Below the pieces are notes generated by a model. It was not told the origin of the DNA and did not search any database. It saw only the letters and a program-made list of their open reading frames with translations. Shown here piece after piece: positions 17,005 to 26,653 of a stretch of 64,000 bases of DNA. The first letter of the stretch is position 1. Each line of letters begins with the position of its first letter. The position numbers were made by a program, and so were the translations under genes. This stretch comes from Pseudoselenomonas ruminantium (lineage in GTDB: Bacteria; Bacillota; Negativicutes; Selenomonadales; Selenomonadaceae), in assembly GCA_902781305.1 (NCBI GenBank), contig CACZIV010000005.1:30100-94099 (forward strand). The letters run 5' to 3'.

Positions 17005-18477
17005 GTGAGATTATATGAAAAACCGGCTCATGTACTCCATGACATGCTGGTGAATAAAGAGATTACAAGTGTAGAGCTCACCGAAGATGTGCTGGCGCGC
17101 ATCGACGAGGTGGAAGGCGACGTTAAAGCATATTTGACTATTACCCGTGACGAAGCTCTGGCACAGGCTAAGGCTGTGGACGAAAAGATTGCCCGCGGTG
17201 AGGAGATTTCCTTCCTCGAAGGTATCCCGGGCGCCATTAAGGACAATATCTGCACCAAGGGCGTAAAGACGACTTGTGCCTCCAAGATTCTGGAAAACTT
17301 CGTACCGCCTTATGATGCTACGGTAATGACCAAGCTCAAAGCCGAAAATCCGGTTATCCTGGGCAAGCTCAACATGGATGAGTTCGCCATGGGCGGTTCC
17401 ACGGAAAATTCTGCGTACCATCCGACCTGTAACCCCTGGAATACGGAATGCGTGCCGGGCGGTTCTTCGGGCGGCAGCGCCGCATCTGTAGCTGCTGGTA
17501 CGGCTATTTGGTCTTTGGGCTCCGATACGGGCGGCTCCATCCGTCAGCCGGCATCCTTCTGTGGTGTGGTAGGCCTCAAGCCGACTTATGGCCGTGTTTC
17601 CCGTTATGGCCTCGTGGCTTATGGTTCTTCTTTGGACCAGATTGGCCCTGTGACCCGTGATGTGACGGACTGTGCGAACATCCTCAACATCATTGCTGGC
17701 CATGATGACATGGACTCCACTTCCAGCGCTGCGGAAGTACCGGATTTCACCAAGGCATTGGTGGAAGATGTGAAGGGCCTCAAAATCGGTCTGCCGAAGG
17801 AATACTTCGTCAAGGGAATGGACCCCGAAGTGGAAAAGGCTATCCGCACGGCTATCGAAAAGTACAAGGAAATGGGCGCTGAAATTGTCGAAATTTCCCT
17901 GCCGCATACGGATTATGCGATTTCTGCCTATTACCTCATTGCACCGGCTGAAGCTGCTACCAACCTGCAGCGTTATGACGGCGTAAGCTATGGTGAACGT
18001 GTCGAGGGTGAAGACCTCGTCGCCATGATGACCAACACCCGTACGGAAAAATTCGGTGAGGAAGTAAAACGCCGTATCGTTATCGGCAACTACGCTCTGT
18101 CTGCTGGTTACTATGATGCTTACTATCTCAAGGCCATGAAAGTGCGTACGCTCGTCGCAGAGGACTATGCCAAGGCTTTTGAACAGGTGGATGTGATTTT
18201 GGCCCCGGTTGCCCCGACGACAGCCTTCAAGATTGGCGAAATGGCTGGCGACCCGCTGCAGATGTACCTGCAGGATGCCTGCACCGTACCTTTGAACTTG
18301 GCTGGCCTGCCGGGCATCTCCATTCCCTGCGGCATGAGCAGCAAGGGAATGCCCATCGGCATGCAGCTTATCGGCAAGGCGCTGGATGAAGAAACCATTA
18401 TCCGTGCGGCTTACACCTATGAACAGAGCCAGGAGTATCACACGAAAATGCCGCAGCTGGGAGGTAACAACGAATGA
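17005..18477 (+). CDS. gatA: Asp-tRNA(Asn)/Glu-tRNA(Gln) amidotransferase subunit A
   Basis: Amidase subunit that releases ammonia from glutamine for tRNA transamidation. The 490-residue product keeps the Ser-cisSer-Lys triad at canonical numbering: Lys79 (IKDNICTKG), Ser154 ([10 protein letters not shown]) and Ser178 ([11 protein letters not shown]). The start is a GTG at 17005 after a strong AGGAGG; the frame is open upstream, but that part lies in gatC. Its TGA overlaps the gatB ATG. Confidence 0.97.
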   Translation: MRLYEKPAHVLHDMLVNKEITSVELTEDVLARIDEVEGDVKAYLTITRDEALAQAKAVDEKIARGEEISFLEGIPGAIKDNICTKGVKTTCASKILENFVPPYDATVMTKLKAENPVILGKLNMDEFAMGGSTENSAYHPTCNPWNTECVPGGSSGGSAASVAAGTAIWSLGSDTGGSIRQPASFCGVVGLKPTYGRVSRYGLVAYGSSLDQIGPVTRDVTDCANILNIIAGHDDMDSTSSAAEVPDFTKALVEDVKGLKIGLPKEYFVKGMDPEVEKAIRTAIEKYKEMGAEIVEISLPHTDYAISAYYLIAPAEAATNLQRYDGVSYGERVEGEDLVAMMTNTRTEKFGEEVKRRIVIGNYALSAGYYDAYYLKAMKVRTLVAEDYAKAFEQVDVILAPVAPTTAFKIGEMAGDPLQMYLQDACTVPLNLAGLPGISIPCGMSSKGMPIGMQLIGKALDEETIIRAAYTYEQSQEYHTKMPQLGGNNE

Positions 18478-19913
18478 AGTACGAAGCCGTCATTGGCCTG
18501 GAAATACATTGCGAATTAAAGACGAAAACCAAGATTTTCTGCGGTTGTGCCACGGAATTTGGTGCTGACCAGAACACCCATGTATGCCCGGTTTGCTTGG
18601 GTATGCCTGGTGTACTGCCCACGGTAAATCAGCGGGTGGTGGAATTTGGTATCAAGGCAGGTCTTGCCACGAACTGCGAAATCAATAAGTACAGCAAGTT
18701 CGACCGCAAGAACTATTACTATCCTGACCTGCCGAAGAACTGGCAGACGTCCCAGTACGACCTGCCGATTGCTGAACATGGCTGGGTGGATATTGACGTG
18801 GAAGGCGAGAAGAAACGCATCCGCCTGACGCGTATCCACATGGAAGAAGATGCCGGCAAGCTCGTGCATTCCGGCACGACCATCAAGGATTCTGCTTCCA
18901 GTAACGTTGACTACAACCGTACCGGCGTGCCCCTCCTCGAAATTGTATCCGAACCGGATATGAGCTCGGCTGAAGAAGCCCGCGCCTATATGGAAAAAAT
19001 CAAGGCCATCATGGAATACATTGATGTGTCCAACTGCCGCATGGAAGAAGGCAACCTGCGCGCCGACATCAACGTATCCCTGCGCCCGGTGGGAACGAAG
19101 GAACTCGGCACCCGTACCGAGATGAAGAACATCAACTCCTTCAAGAACCTCGAAGATGCTATCAACTATGAAATCGAACGTCAGACGGAAGTTCTCGAAG
19201 ACGGCGGTCATATCGTGCAGGAAACCCGCACCTATGACCCGGCCCGCGGCATTACGCTGTCCATGCGCAGCAAGGAAAATGCCCATGACTATCGCTACAT
19301 GCCGGAACCGGACCTGCCGCCTATTGTGACGAGCGAAGAAACCATCGAAAAGTACCGCAGTGAGTTGCCGGAACTGCCCGATGCCCGCCGTGCACGTTTG
19401 GAAAAGGATTTTGGCCTGTCCGATTACGATGCCGGTATCATCACGAGCTCCCGCGCTATGGCAGAATACTTCGATGCTGTAGTGGCTACGGGCGCTGACG
19501 CCAAGCTGGCTGCCAACTGGATGATGGGTGATTTGGCCAAGAACCTCAACGAGGAAGGTCTCGACATCAGCAAATCGCCGGTGGACGCTCAGCGCCTCGG
19601 CGAAATGATTCAGCTTATCATGAAGGACACCATTTCCGGCAAGATTGCCAAGAAGGTCTTCAAGGAAATGTGGACGAATACCGACAGCCCGGAAAAAATC
19701 GTCAAGGACAAGGGCCTTGTACAGATTACCGATACCAAAGCCATCGAAGGCATTGTGGACGAAGTAATCGCCAACAACCAGAAAGCCGTTGATGACTACA
19801 AGGGCGGCAACAAGAAAGCCATTGGCGCTCTCGTAGGCCAGGTTATGAAGGCCTCCAAGGGCAAAGCTAACCCGCAGATGGTCAACAAACTTTTAGCTGA
19901 AAAATTAGGCTGA
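18474..19913 (+). CDS. gatB: Asp-tRNA(Asn)/Glu-tRNA(Gln) amidotransferase subunit B
   Basis: 479-residue kinase/tRNA-binding subunit that phosphorylates the misacylated aminoacyl-tRNA and directs ammonia to it. It shows [18 protein letters not shown], a zinc-type cysteine set ([16 protein letters not shown]) and a C-terminal YqeY-like tRNA-binding tail ([19 protein letters not shown]). Translationally coupled to gatA (ATGA). Implies that Gln and/or Asn charging is indirect in this organism. Confidence 0.97.
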   Translation: MKYEAVIGLEIHCELKTKTKIFCGCATEFGADQNTHVCPVCLGMPGVLPTVNQRVVEFGIKAGLATNCEINKYSKFDRKNYYYPDLPKNWQTSQYDLPIAEHGWVDIDVEGEKKRIRLTRIHMEEDAGKLVHSGTTIKDSASSNVDYNRTGVPLLEIVSEPDMSSAEEARAYMEKIKAIMEYIDVSNCRMEEGNLRADINVSLRPVGTKELGTRTEMKNINSFKNLEDAINYEIERQTEVLEDGGHIVQETRTYDPARGITLSMRSKENAHDYRYMPEPDLPPIVTSEETIEKYRSELPELPDARRARLEKDFGLSDYDAGIITSSRAMAEYFDAVVATGADAKLAANWMMGDLAKNLNEEGLDISKSPVDAQRLGEMIQLIMKDTISGKIAKKVFKEMWTNTDSPEKIVKDKGLVQITDTKAIEGIVDEVIANNQKAVDDYKGGNKKAIGALVGQVMKASKGKANPQMVNKLLAEKLG

Positions 19914-19921
19914 TTTTTATA

Positions 19922-19967
19922 GAATACAGGAAGGGGATGCCAAAGGGCATCCCTGTATTCTCTTTTT
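19922..19967 (+). terminator. Terminator after gatB
   Basis: GAATACAGG and GGATGCC (19922-19941) pair with GGCATCC and CTGTATTC (19946-19960); a TCTTTTT tail follows. The tail runs into the ribosome-binding site of the next gene. Confidence 0.75.
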
Positions 19968-19979
19968 AGGGAGGAAATT

Positions 19980-20639
19980 ATGCAGTATAAAGCAGCCATC
20001 TTTGATTTGGATGGTACATTGATTGACTCTTTGGCCGATTTGGCCGACAGTGCCAATGAAATGCTCACAAGCTATGGCTATCCCACGCATGATATCGACA
20101 AATATCGTTACTTCGTGGGCAACGGTTCCCGTAAGCTTATTGAACGCTGCCTGCCCGCTGACAAAGCCGCAGATTCGGCTTTTGTGGATGAGGCTTTGGC
20201 GAAATATAAAGAATGCTATGACCGCAATCTTACCCATAAGACTGCGTGCTATGATGGAATTATGGACATGCTGCAGACCTTGCAGGCTAGGAATATTCCC
20301 TTGGGCATCTGCACGAACAAGCATCAGTCGGCAGCGGATATCATCGTGGCAAAATTATTCCCCAAAGATATGTTTATGTCCGTTATCGGTGACTGCAAGG
20401 ATTTACCGCGCAAGCCTGACCCGAAAAAGGTGTTGCTGATTGCCGCTAAGATGGGCGTAAAGCCGGAAGAAGTTGCCTACTTTGGTGATACCAGCGTGGA
20501 CATGGATACGGCCAATAATGCCGGTATGCTGCCTATCGGTGTAACCTGGGGATTCCGTCCCAAAGAAGAACTGGTAGAACATGGAGCCAAAGTGCTTTTG
20601 GATAAGCCAATGGATTTATTCAGCAAGGTAGAGTTCTGA
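19980..20639 (+). CDS. HAD-family phosphatase, phosphoglycolate phosphatase-like
   Basis: 219-residue HAD hydrolase of the Gph/PGPase-like subgroup. Motif I is FDLDGTLIDS with Asp9 as nucleophile; motif II is the CTNK-type threonine (GICTNKH); Lys of KPDP is motif III; and GDTSVDMDTANNAG is motif IV. A helical cap follows motif I. The likely substrate is 2-phosphoglycolate or another small phosphoester. GGGAGG precedes the ATG. Sits between two terminators, so probably monocistronic. Confidence 0.85.
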   Translation: MQYKAAIFDLDGTLIDSLADLADSANEMLTSYGYPTHDIDKYRYFVGNGSRKLIERCLPADKAADSAFVDEALAKYKECYDRNLTHKTACYDGIMDMLQTLQARNIPLGICTNKHQSAADIIVAKLFPKDMFMSVIGDCKDLPRKPDPKKVLLIAAKMGVKPEEVAYFGDTSVDMDTANNAGMLPIGVTWGFRPKEELVEHGAKVLLDKPMDLFSKVEF

Positions 20640-20654
20640 AAAAGAATATAGATT

Positions 20655-20713
20655 AAAGACCTCTTTGATACTGAAAAATGATATGATTTTTAGTATCAAA
20701 GAGGTCTTTTACG
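20655..20713 (+). terminator. Terminator after the HAD phosphatase gene
   Basis: A stem of about 24 bp joins AAAGACCTCTTTGATACT (from 20655) to its complement ending at 20707, with a T-rich tail. It insulates the uptake cassette that follows. Confidence 0.85.
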
Positions 20714-20744
20714 TAAAAAAATAAATTATACAATCAAATAGATG

Positions 20745-20781
20745 TTGACAGATTATTATTCTCAATATATAATGATTATCG
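20745..20781 (+). promoter_or_regulatory. Consensus promoter with overlapping Fur-like box
   Basis: TTGACA (20745-20750) and TATAAT (20768-20773) are both perfect, with a 17-base spacer. The -10 overlaps ATATAATGATTATCG (20767-20781), which matches 11 of 14 fixed positions of the 7-1-7 Fur box TGATAAT-N-ATTATCA. A repressor bound here would block RNA polymerase, so iron repression of the cassette is expected (inference). Confidence 0.75.
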
Positions 20782-20808
20782 CTACTAATCAATCATAAAA
20801 GAAAGGAA

Positions 20809-21837
20809 ATGAGTGTATTGCCTTTGGTTTACTTGACTGCGGGGCTGGTCAGCATCTTTTTTACGATTTTGTTTGCCATATCGGTGGGGGTGGTGGATAT
20901 TCCCTTAGCGGAGGTGATAGCGTCGCTGGGGGAACACAGTGGTTTGTCGGAAGGAATGGCTATCTCACAGGCTCACCGTGATATTCTTTGGGAACTGCGT
21001 TTGCCGCGGGTACTGCTGGCCGGTTTTGCCGGAGCAGGTTTGTCGCTATGTGGCATGGTCATGCAGGCATTAGTCCAAAATCCCCTGGCTGAGCCGTATA
21101 TTCTAGGCGTTGCCTCGGGGGCTTCGCTGGGGGCAGTGGCCGTTATTTTGCTTGGCGGAACTGCGTTTCTGGCGGGGATTGGTGTTCCGTTGGGAGCCTT
21201 TATTGGTGCTGTGGCCGCCACGGGCTTTGTTTTGGCATTAGCCGGCAAGGAGCGCAGTGCTTCGGCTGTACGATTGATTTTGGCGGGAGCGGTGGTCAGC
21301 GCGCTATTTTCAGCACTGGCAAATTTGGTGGTTTATTTGGCCAATGATGCAGAAGGGATGCGCAGTGCTGCGTTTTGGACGATGGGCTCACTGGCTGGTG
21401 CGCGTTGGGATACCATCTGGCTGCCAGGAGCAGCTGTGCTGGCGGGTGCTGTTTTCTTTGCCTTACGCCTGCGGGAGCTTAATGCCATGCTGCTCGGCGA
21501 GGAAACGGCGGTGACTTTGGGGGTGGATCTCCTTGGTGCACGGCGCAGGTATTTGGCGCTCATAGCCTTGCTTACGGGGATTATCGTTTCGGTTTGCGGG
21601 ATATTTGGTTTCGTCGGCTTAATCATTCCTCATGCTGTGCGGGCAGTAGTGGGCGCTGACCATCGCCGAGTGCTGCCGGGCGTGCTGATTGTGGGGGCGA
21701 TATTTTTGATTTTGGCCGACGTGCTCTGCCGGGTGCTGCTGCCCAGCGGTGATTTGCCTATCGGTATTTTGACGGCACTGGTCGGAGCGCCGATCTTTAT
21801 GCGGCTGCTCTTTCGAGCAGAGGGTCTTGGGCGTTGA
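20809..21837 (+). CDS. FecCD-type ABC transporter permease
   Basis: 342-residue inner-membrane permease of the BtuC/FecCD family, with about ten helices. Diagnostic segments: LRLPRVLLAGFAGAGLSLCGMVMQALVQNPLAEPYILG, GFVGLIIPHAVRAVVGADHRRVLPG and SGDLPIGILTALVGAPIF. It imports iron complexes, heme or cobalamin. Only one permease gene is present, so it would act as a homodimer. The GAAAGG site is very close to the ATG at 20809; an in-frame TTG at 20818 is spaced better and is a possible alternative. First gene of the cassette. Confidence 0.93.
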   Translation: MSVLPLVYLTAGLVSIFFTILFAISVGVVDIPLAEVIASLGEHSGLSEGMAISQAHRDILWELRLPRVLLAGFAGAGLSLCGMVMQALVQNPLAEPYILGVASGASLGAVAVILLGGTAFLAGIGVPLGAFIGAVAATGFVLALAGKERSASAVRLILAGAVVSALFSALANLVVYLANDAEGMRSAAFWTMGSLAGARWDTIWLPGAAVLAGAVFFALRLRELNAMLLGEETAVTLGVDLLGARRRYLALIALLTGIIVSVCGIFGFVGLIIPHAVRAVVGADHRRVLPGVLIVGAIFLILADVLCRVLLPSGDLPIGILTALVGAPIFMRLLFRAEGLGR

Positions 21838-21848
21838 AAGGGGTATTT

Positions 21849-22625
21849 ATGCAGGATTTAGAAGTGAAGAAATTGTCGTTTTCGTTGGGGAAAACGGAAA
21901 TTTTGCAGGATATATCCCTGTCTGTAAAACGGGGCGAATTTGTGGGCATTATTGGCCCTAATGGCAGCGGCAAATCAACGCTATTGAAAAATGTCTATCG
22001 CGTTTTGCAGCCACAAGCTGGAGAGATATCGGTTTTTGGCAGGCATTTGCAGGATATATCCTTGTCCGAGTCAGCGCGTTTGCTGGCTGTAATGGGACAG
22101 TTTCATAAGGTCAATTTTGACTTTACCGTTGAGGATATGGTGATGATGGGGCGGATTCCCCATCAGGGCACTAGCGGCAGGATTTCTAGGCAGGACAGGC
22201 TGGCGGTAGAACGTGCTTTGGTGCAGGCTGGTGTGGTTGAACTGGCAAAGCGGCGGTTTGCCAGTTTGTCTGGTGGCGAGCAGCAGCGAGTGGTACTCGC
22301 CAGAGCCTTAGCACAGGAGCCAAGGCTGTTGTTGCTCGATGAGCCAACCAATCACTTGGATATACGCTATCAGATACAGATTATGGAGATCGCGACAGGT
22401 CTGGGGATTGGGGTGTTGGCGGTATTGCATGATTTGAATTTGGCGGCGATGTACTGTCAGCGACTTTATGTGCTCAAGGCTGGACGGCTGGCAGCTGCTG
22501 GCCGTCCTGCTGAGATATTGACACCAACGCTCATTCATGATGTTTATGGCGTACACTGCGAGGTGCTTAGCGGCCGCGAGGGTCGTCCCGTGATTGTCTA
22601 CGGGCGGGAGAAGATGGCCGTATGA
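21849..22625 (+). CDS. FecE-type ABC transporter ATPase
   Basis: 258-residue ATPase of the iron/cobalamin importer class. Walker A is GPNGSGKSTLLKNVYRVL, the signature is LSGGEQQRVVLARALA, Walker B is LLLLDEPTNHLD and the H-loop His is in VLHDLNLAAMYC. The ATG at 21849 follows AAAGGGGT; a TTG at 21834 overlapping the permease stop is less likely. The product partners the upstream permease. Confidence 0.94.
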   Translation: MQDLEVKKLSFSLGKTEILQDISLSVKRGEFVGIIGPNGSGKSTLLKNVYRVLQPQAGEISVFGRHLQDISLSESARLLAVMGQFHKVNFDFTVEDMVMMGRIPHQGTSGRISRQDRLAVERALVQAGVVELAKRRFASLSGGEQQRVVLARALAQEPRLLLLDEPTNHLDIRYQIQIMEIATGLGIGVLAVLHDLNLAAMYCQRLYVLKAGRLAAAGRPAEILTPTLIHDVYGVHCEVLSGREGRPVIVYGREKMAV

Positions 22626-23596
22626 AAATCGTATTTTGCATGATGGCCCTGTTTTTTTCAATCCTGCTATCTGGTTGCTATAAACATTCAGAAAACAGCG
22701 CAGATAAACAATTTATACAAAATTATGACGAGAATGGACATAGCCGGCGTACATTAATAAAGGGGATTCCTCAGCGTGTGCTTATTCTCTATCCCGGAGC
22801 CGCAGAGGCAATGTTGGAACTGGGATTGGATGCGCATATTGAGCAGACGATTGGTGCCTATGGTAGTGAACCCGAGCATCTGGCCAAAAGATTTGCGGCT
22901 TTGCCCAAGGTGCAGGCGGCATTTATACCCGCGCAGGAAGAAGTATTTGCCTTGCAGCCTGATCTCATCATCGGCTGGGCACATAATTTTTCGCCTATGG
23001 AATTGGGAGCACCTCAAGGATGGCAGGAACATGGCATAGGCGCGTATATCGTTCCGGCGACAATCTCGCATGAACGGTTGACACTAGAAAATTCTGTTTA
23101 TCCCTTTATCGAGGATTTGGGGAAAATTTTTGCCGTGGAGGAGCGGGCGGCTGACTATATTGCGACCTGCCGTAAGCGTGAAGCTGCGGTATCTGAACAG
23201 CTAAAAGACAGGGGACGCGAAACGGCGATTGTCTTGCAGGACCATGGCAGGAGTTCCTATTCTCTTTATGATGCAGGTTATCTGATAAACGATGTGCTGG
23301 ATAAGGCCGGGCTGGATAATCTGGTCAGCATGAAGACGGCCTTTGTGGGGCCCGAGAGAATACTTGCCTATGACCCGGATTATCTGGTGTATGTTTCGCT
23401 GCCGGGACCGGATGGGCAGGACCTTTCCGATGAGGAGGTTTTGGAGCAGGTAAAGAAAAATCGTGACTTGCAGCCATTGCAGGCGGTACAGCAGGGACGT
23501 ATCATCAATATTCCCTTTGCTGAAGTCAACAGCGGCAATGGCCGCGCGTTGGATGCGCTATCCCGCCTGGCTGAGGGCAGGCTTAAATATAGATAA
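22622..23596 (+). CDS. Iron-complex/cobalamin-type substrate-binding lipoprotein
   Basis: 324 residues with a lipoprotein signal peptide (ILLSGC, Cys19). The mature part is a two-lobed helical-backbone binding protein of the FecB/BtuF class: RVLILYPGAAEAMLELGLDAHI, FALQPDLIIGW, LENSVYPFIEDLGKIF, and a C-terminal LQAVQQGRIINIPFAEVNSGNGRALDALSRLA. It delivers substrate to the permease; the ligand cannot be told from sequence. The ATG overlaps the ATPase stop. Confidence 0.9.
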   Translation: MKIVFCMMALFFSILLSGCYKHSENSADKQFIQNYDENGHSRRTLIKGIPQRVLILYPGAAEAMLELGLDAHIEQTIGAYGSEPEHLAKRFAALPKVQAAFIPAQEEVFALQPDLIIGWAHNFSPMELGAPQGWQEHGIGAYIVPATISHERLTLENSVYPFIEDLGKIFAVEERAADYIATCRKREAAVSEQLKDRGRETAIVLQDHGRSSYSLYDAGYLINDVLDKAGLDNLVSMKTAFVGPERILAYDPDYLVYVSLPGPDGQDLSDEEVLEQVKKNRDLQPLQAVQQGRIINIPFAEVNSGNGRALDALSRLAEGRLKYR

Positions 23597-23623
23597 TAAT
23601 TACAGAGAGGATTTTAGGACTTG

Positions 23624-25552
23624 ATGAAACAGTACAATGAGCAAAAGATTTTGGCCGCTATGCTTTGTGGAGCATTGACTTTGAGTGGGGCAGAGTATGC
23701 TGCCGCTGCGGAAAATGCAGCAGAGGATTTAGCCGTGGAGGAGTTCTCCCTGGATGATTATGTGGTAACGGCCAATCGCATGAAGGTGCGTTCGCAGGAA
23801 GTGGCAGCAGAGGTTACCGTGGTGACTGCTGAAGATTTGGCCAAGGGGAATTACACAACCGTAACCGATGCTTTGCGCGATAAGGGCATTAACGTCAAAA
23901 CCAATACCACCGGCAGTTATGTGGAACTTAATGGCGATAACCGCGTGCTGCTCATGGTGAATGGCCGGCGCACAAACTGGAACCATGGGCCGCTTATCAG
24001 CGGCGTTGATACTGGACTTATGGATTTGGATACCTTTCAGGTGGAAAATATTGAGCGTATCGAAGTGGTGCGCGGCCCCAATTCCTCCCTGTATGGCAAT
24101 GCGGCTATAGGAGGCGTGGTCAACATCATTACCAGGCGGCCGGAAGCGGGCATGCATGTAAAGGTGCGCGGGGAAGTGGGCACGCAGAAACAGCGGCGCG
24201 GTGCCCTGCGCGTGGAAGGCGGCGATGACAGTGTAACCTATGCACTTACGGTAAGCCGCGAAACGCGGGGCGATATCGAATACCGTTCCCCATCGAATGG
24301 GAATTTGTCCATTGCGGATACGGGCATGCACAGAACAAGCGAGGCATTGACGCTGGACAAAAAATTCAGCAATGGTGATTTACTCAGTTTTGACTTTACC
24401 AATACAGAAGCCAATAAAAGCATGGCGGCTAATGTAAAGGACGCTAATACGGCTCAGCCCACCTATCCAAATGCCCGTGGACGGGAGACTGTACGTACTT
24501 ATGCATTGACCTATACCTGGGCCGCCAAAACGGAAAACGGGCCGCAGGATTATTTCCGGATTTATCATAATCAGGAAAAATTGGATGGTGCCTATGATGC
24601 ATCTTTCCAAGATGATATGAAAGCCATGGGAGCTGAGTATCAGAAAAACTGGCTGCTCAGCGACAAGAATACGCTAATCAGCGGCGTATCCTTCCATCAC
24701 GAAAATATACAGGAAGAAAATAACGGCAGTCTGGATCGTTCGGCCAATACGACCTCTTTATATTTGGAGGATAATTGGCGTATGGGACGCGGCTGGTCAC
24801 TGAATTTGGGGACAAGATGGGAAGATCATAGCGACTTTGGCGCAGACTTTACTTCGCATATTGGTTTGAACAAAGAACTTTCCGCGGCAACGAATGCCTT
24901 TGTTTCCTGGGGACAGGCGGTAAACAATCCGACCTTGAAAATGCGCTATGCCAATACGCAGTGGTGGGCAGGCAATGAGAATTTGCAGCAGGAAAAGTCG
25001 CAAACGGTAACGGCGGGCGTAAAATCAAAACTCTCCGCGCATACAGATGTGGATGCAACCTTCTATTACAGCAAAGTTAAAAACGCTCTGGACTGGATAT
25101 ATACGGATAAAACCCGTTACTACAATGTAGCGCAGGAGACACGGCGAGGGCTGGACCTCAACCTGCGCCATCATTTCTCACCGCAGTGGGCCGTACGGTT
25201 AGGCTATTCTTATGCACAGGTGAAGGAAAGCGACAATACCTGGCATTATCTGTACCGCAAGAACAATCAGCCCAACCGCTATATTTTCGGTGTGAGCTAT
25301 AAGCAGGATAAATGGGAGGGCGATTTGACCCTGCAGCATGTGGCGGGCAGGGTAGTAGGTGATAATGCCTTCCTGAAAAGCCGCTATACCACCTTGGATA
25401 TGGTATTGAACTACCATTGCAATGATAAGACCAAGTTCTATATAAAAGGCTATAATCTGACCAATGAAAGTTACGAATCCATTGCAACCTGGTCTGGTTA
25501 CTATATGGCACCGGGACGCAGCGTAATCTTTGGCGTACAGCATGAATTTTAA
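23624..25552 (+). CDS. TonB-dependent outer-membrane receptor
   Basis: 642-residue outer-membrane transporter. An N-terminal signal peptide ends near AAAAE, a TonB-box-like DDYVVTANRM follows, then a plug domain (about residues 55-170: VTVVTAEDL, RVLLMVNGRRTNW, IERIEVVRGPNSSLYGNAAIGGVVNIITRR) and a 22-strand barrel region ending in the terminal aromatic (GVQHEF). About 640 residues is typical of cobalamin/siderophore/heme receptors. ATG 23624 is taken rather than the TTG just before it. Flanked by its inner-membrane importer upstream and exbB-exbD-tonB downstream, so import across both membranes is encoded together. Confidence 0.95.
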   Translation: MKQYNEQKILAAMLCGALTLSGAEYAAAAENAAEDLAVEEFSLDDYVVTANRMKVRSQEVAAEVTVVTAEDLAKGNYTTVTDALRDKGINVKTNTTGSYVELNGDNRVLLMVNGRRTNWNHGPLISGVDTGLMDLDTFQVENIERIEVVRGPNSSLYGNAAIGGVVNIITRRPEAGMHVKVRGEVGTQKQRRGALRVEGGDDSVTYALTVSRETRGDIEYRSPSNGNLSIADTGMHRTSEALTLDKKFSNGDLLSFDFTNTEANKSMAANVKDANTAQPTYPNARGRETVRTYALTYTWAAKTENGPQDYFRIYHNQEKLDGAYDASFQDDMKAMGAEYQKNWLLSDKNTLISGVSFHHENIQEENNGSLDRSANTTSLYLEDNWRMGRGWSLNLGTRWEDHSDFGADFTSHIGLNKELSAATNAFVSWGQAVNNPTLKMRYANTQWWAGNENLQQEKSQTVTAGVKSKLSAHTDVDATFYYSKVKNALDWIYTDKTRYYNVAQETRRGLDLNLRHHFSPQWAVRLGYSYAQVKESDNTWHYLYRKNNQPNRYIFGVSYKQDKWEGDLTLQHVAGRVVGDNAFLKSRYTTLDMVLNYHCNDKTKFYIKGYNLTNESYESIATWSGYYMAPGRSVIFGVQHEF

Positions 25553-25574
25553 GGAAGAAATGTGAGGAATGAAT

Positions 25575-26240
25575 ATGGATTATATTGTTACGGGCGTAGA
25601 ATTTTTTCAAAAGGGCGGCGCAGTTATGTATGTCTTGCTGCTTTGCTCCATGTTTGTAGTGGCCATTGGTATCGAGCGTGCCCTGCATTTTAACCGTATG
25701 GATTCCGGGCGGGATTTTGCGCGAGTTTTTTATGAGCAGGTTACTGCCGGCCAGTATGGGGAAGCTGCAGCTTTACTGCAAAATGCCCCTGGCGTTCTGG
25801 CGAAAATCATCATCGCCGCAGTGCAGAAGGAAAATCGGGAGCAAGCCGCCCATTATATGGAACTGCAATCCGGCATCGCTCTGTCCAGAATGCGTCAGCG
25901 GTTGTATTATCTTAGCGTGATTGTCACTATGGCACCGCTTTTAGGGCTGCTGGGCACCATCAGCGGCATGATTTCGTCCTTTAGCGTGTTCAATGTCGCA
26001 TCCGGACAGGCAACGGCCATCACGGGGGGCGTGGGCGAAGCACTTATCGCTACGGCAATGGGGCTTTGCGTGGCGATTGCAGCGCTCACGGTACATGCGT
26101 ATTTCTCGCAGCGTCTGGAAAGTATCATTACGGATATGGAACAGTGTTTCTCGCTGGTGGAAGAACATCTGGTTCGTCTACATGAAGGAGCTGAACATGC
26201 AGCTGCCGGACAGCTGGTTATGGAAGGCGGTACGCTATGA
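25575..26240 (+). CDS. exbB: ExbB/TolQ/MotA-family proton channel protein
   Basis: 221-residue inner-membrane subunit of the TonB motor. Three membrane segments: one at the N-terminus (GGAVMYVLLLCSMFVVAIGIERAL) and two in the second half (LYYLSVIVTMAPLLGLLGTISGM and ITGGVGEALIATAMGLCVAIAALTVHAYF). The GLLGTxxGM and GGVGEALIATAxGL motifs are diagnostic. ATG 25575 has GTGAGG 7 bases upstream; an ATG six bases earlier is too close. Co-transcribed with the receptor and overlapping exbD (ATGA). Confidence 0.93.
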   Translation: MDYIVTGVEFFQKGGAVMYVLLLCSMFVVAIGIERALHFNRMDSGRDFARVFYEQVTAGQYGEAAALLQNAPGVLAKIIIAAVQKENREQAAHYMELQSGIALSRMRQRLYYLSVIVTMAPLLGLLGTISGMISSFSVFNVASGQATAITGGVGEALIATAMGLCVAIAALTVHAYFSQRLESIITDMEQCFSLVEEHLVRLHEGAEHAAAGQLVMEGGTL

Positions 26241-26653
26241 GACTGCGGGACAGAAAGGCCTTTGCCCGGCCGGAAGTCATGATTATCCCCATGATTGATA
26301 TCATGTTTTTTCTGTTGGTGTTCTTTATGATGAGTACGCTTTATATGGTGAATATCAAAACGGTGGATGTGAATATGCCCAAAGCGCAGACTGCTGAAAC
26401 CCAGATGAATGTAAATTATCTGGTTACCTTAAAGGCAGATGGTTCTTTGTGGCTGGAAGACCAGCCGATTGCTGAAGGTGACCTCTTGGCGCGGGCCAAG
26501 CAGGAATATAAGCGCAATCCGCGCTTTGCTGTGGTCGTGAGAGCTGACCAGGGGATGGACTATGGCATGGTGATTGGACTTTTGGACAAACTGCGCGGTG
26601 CGGGGATTGCCCACTTTGGTCTGGCCGCTGATACGGGTGCCGGTCATGATTAG
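26237..26653 (+). CDS. exbD: ExbD/TolR-family biopolymer transport protein
   Basis: 138-residue protein with a short cytoplasmic tail, a single membrane helix (VMIIPMIDIMFFLLVFFMMSTLY) carrying the essential Asp of PMIDIMF, and a periplasmic domain (VVVRADQGMDYGMVIGLLDKLRGAGIAHFGLA). It couples proton flow through ExbB to TonB movement. The start overlaps the exbB stop; its end overlaps tonB by 8 bases. Confidence 0.95.
   Translation: MRLRDRKAFARPEVMIIPMIDIMFFLLVFFMMSTLYMVNIKTVDVNMPKAQTAETQMNVNYLVTLKADGSLWLEDQPIAEGDLLARAKQEYKRNPRFAVVVRADQGMDYGMVIGLLDKLRGAGIAHFGLAADTGAGHD

Noticed and set aside
17011-18441. Long antisense open frame opposite gatA (similar ones opposite the 47-49 kb receptor, yebC and gatB)
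   Set aside because: Composition of the sense codons keeps the reverse frames open; no ribosome site or recognisable protein family.
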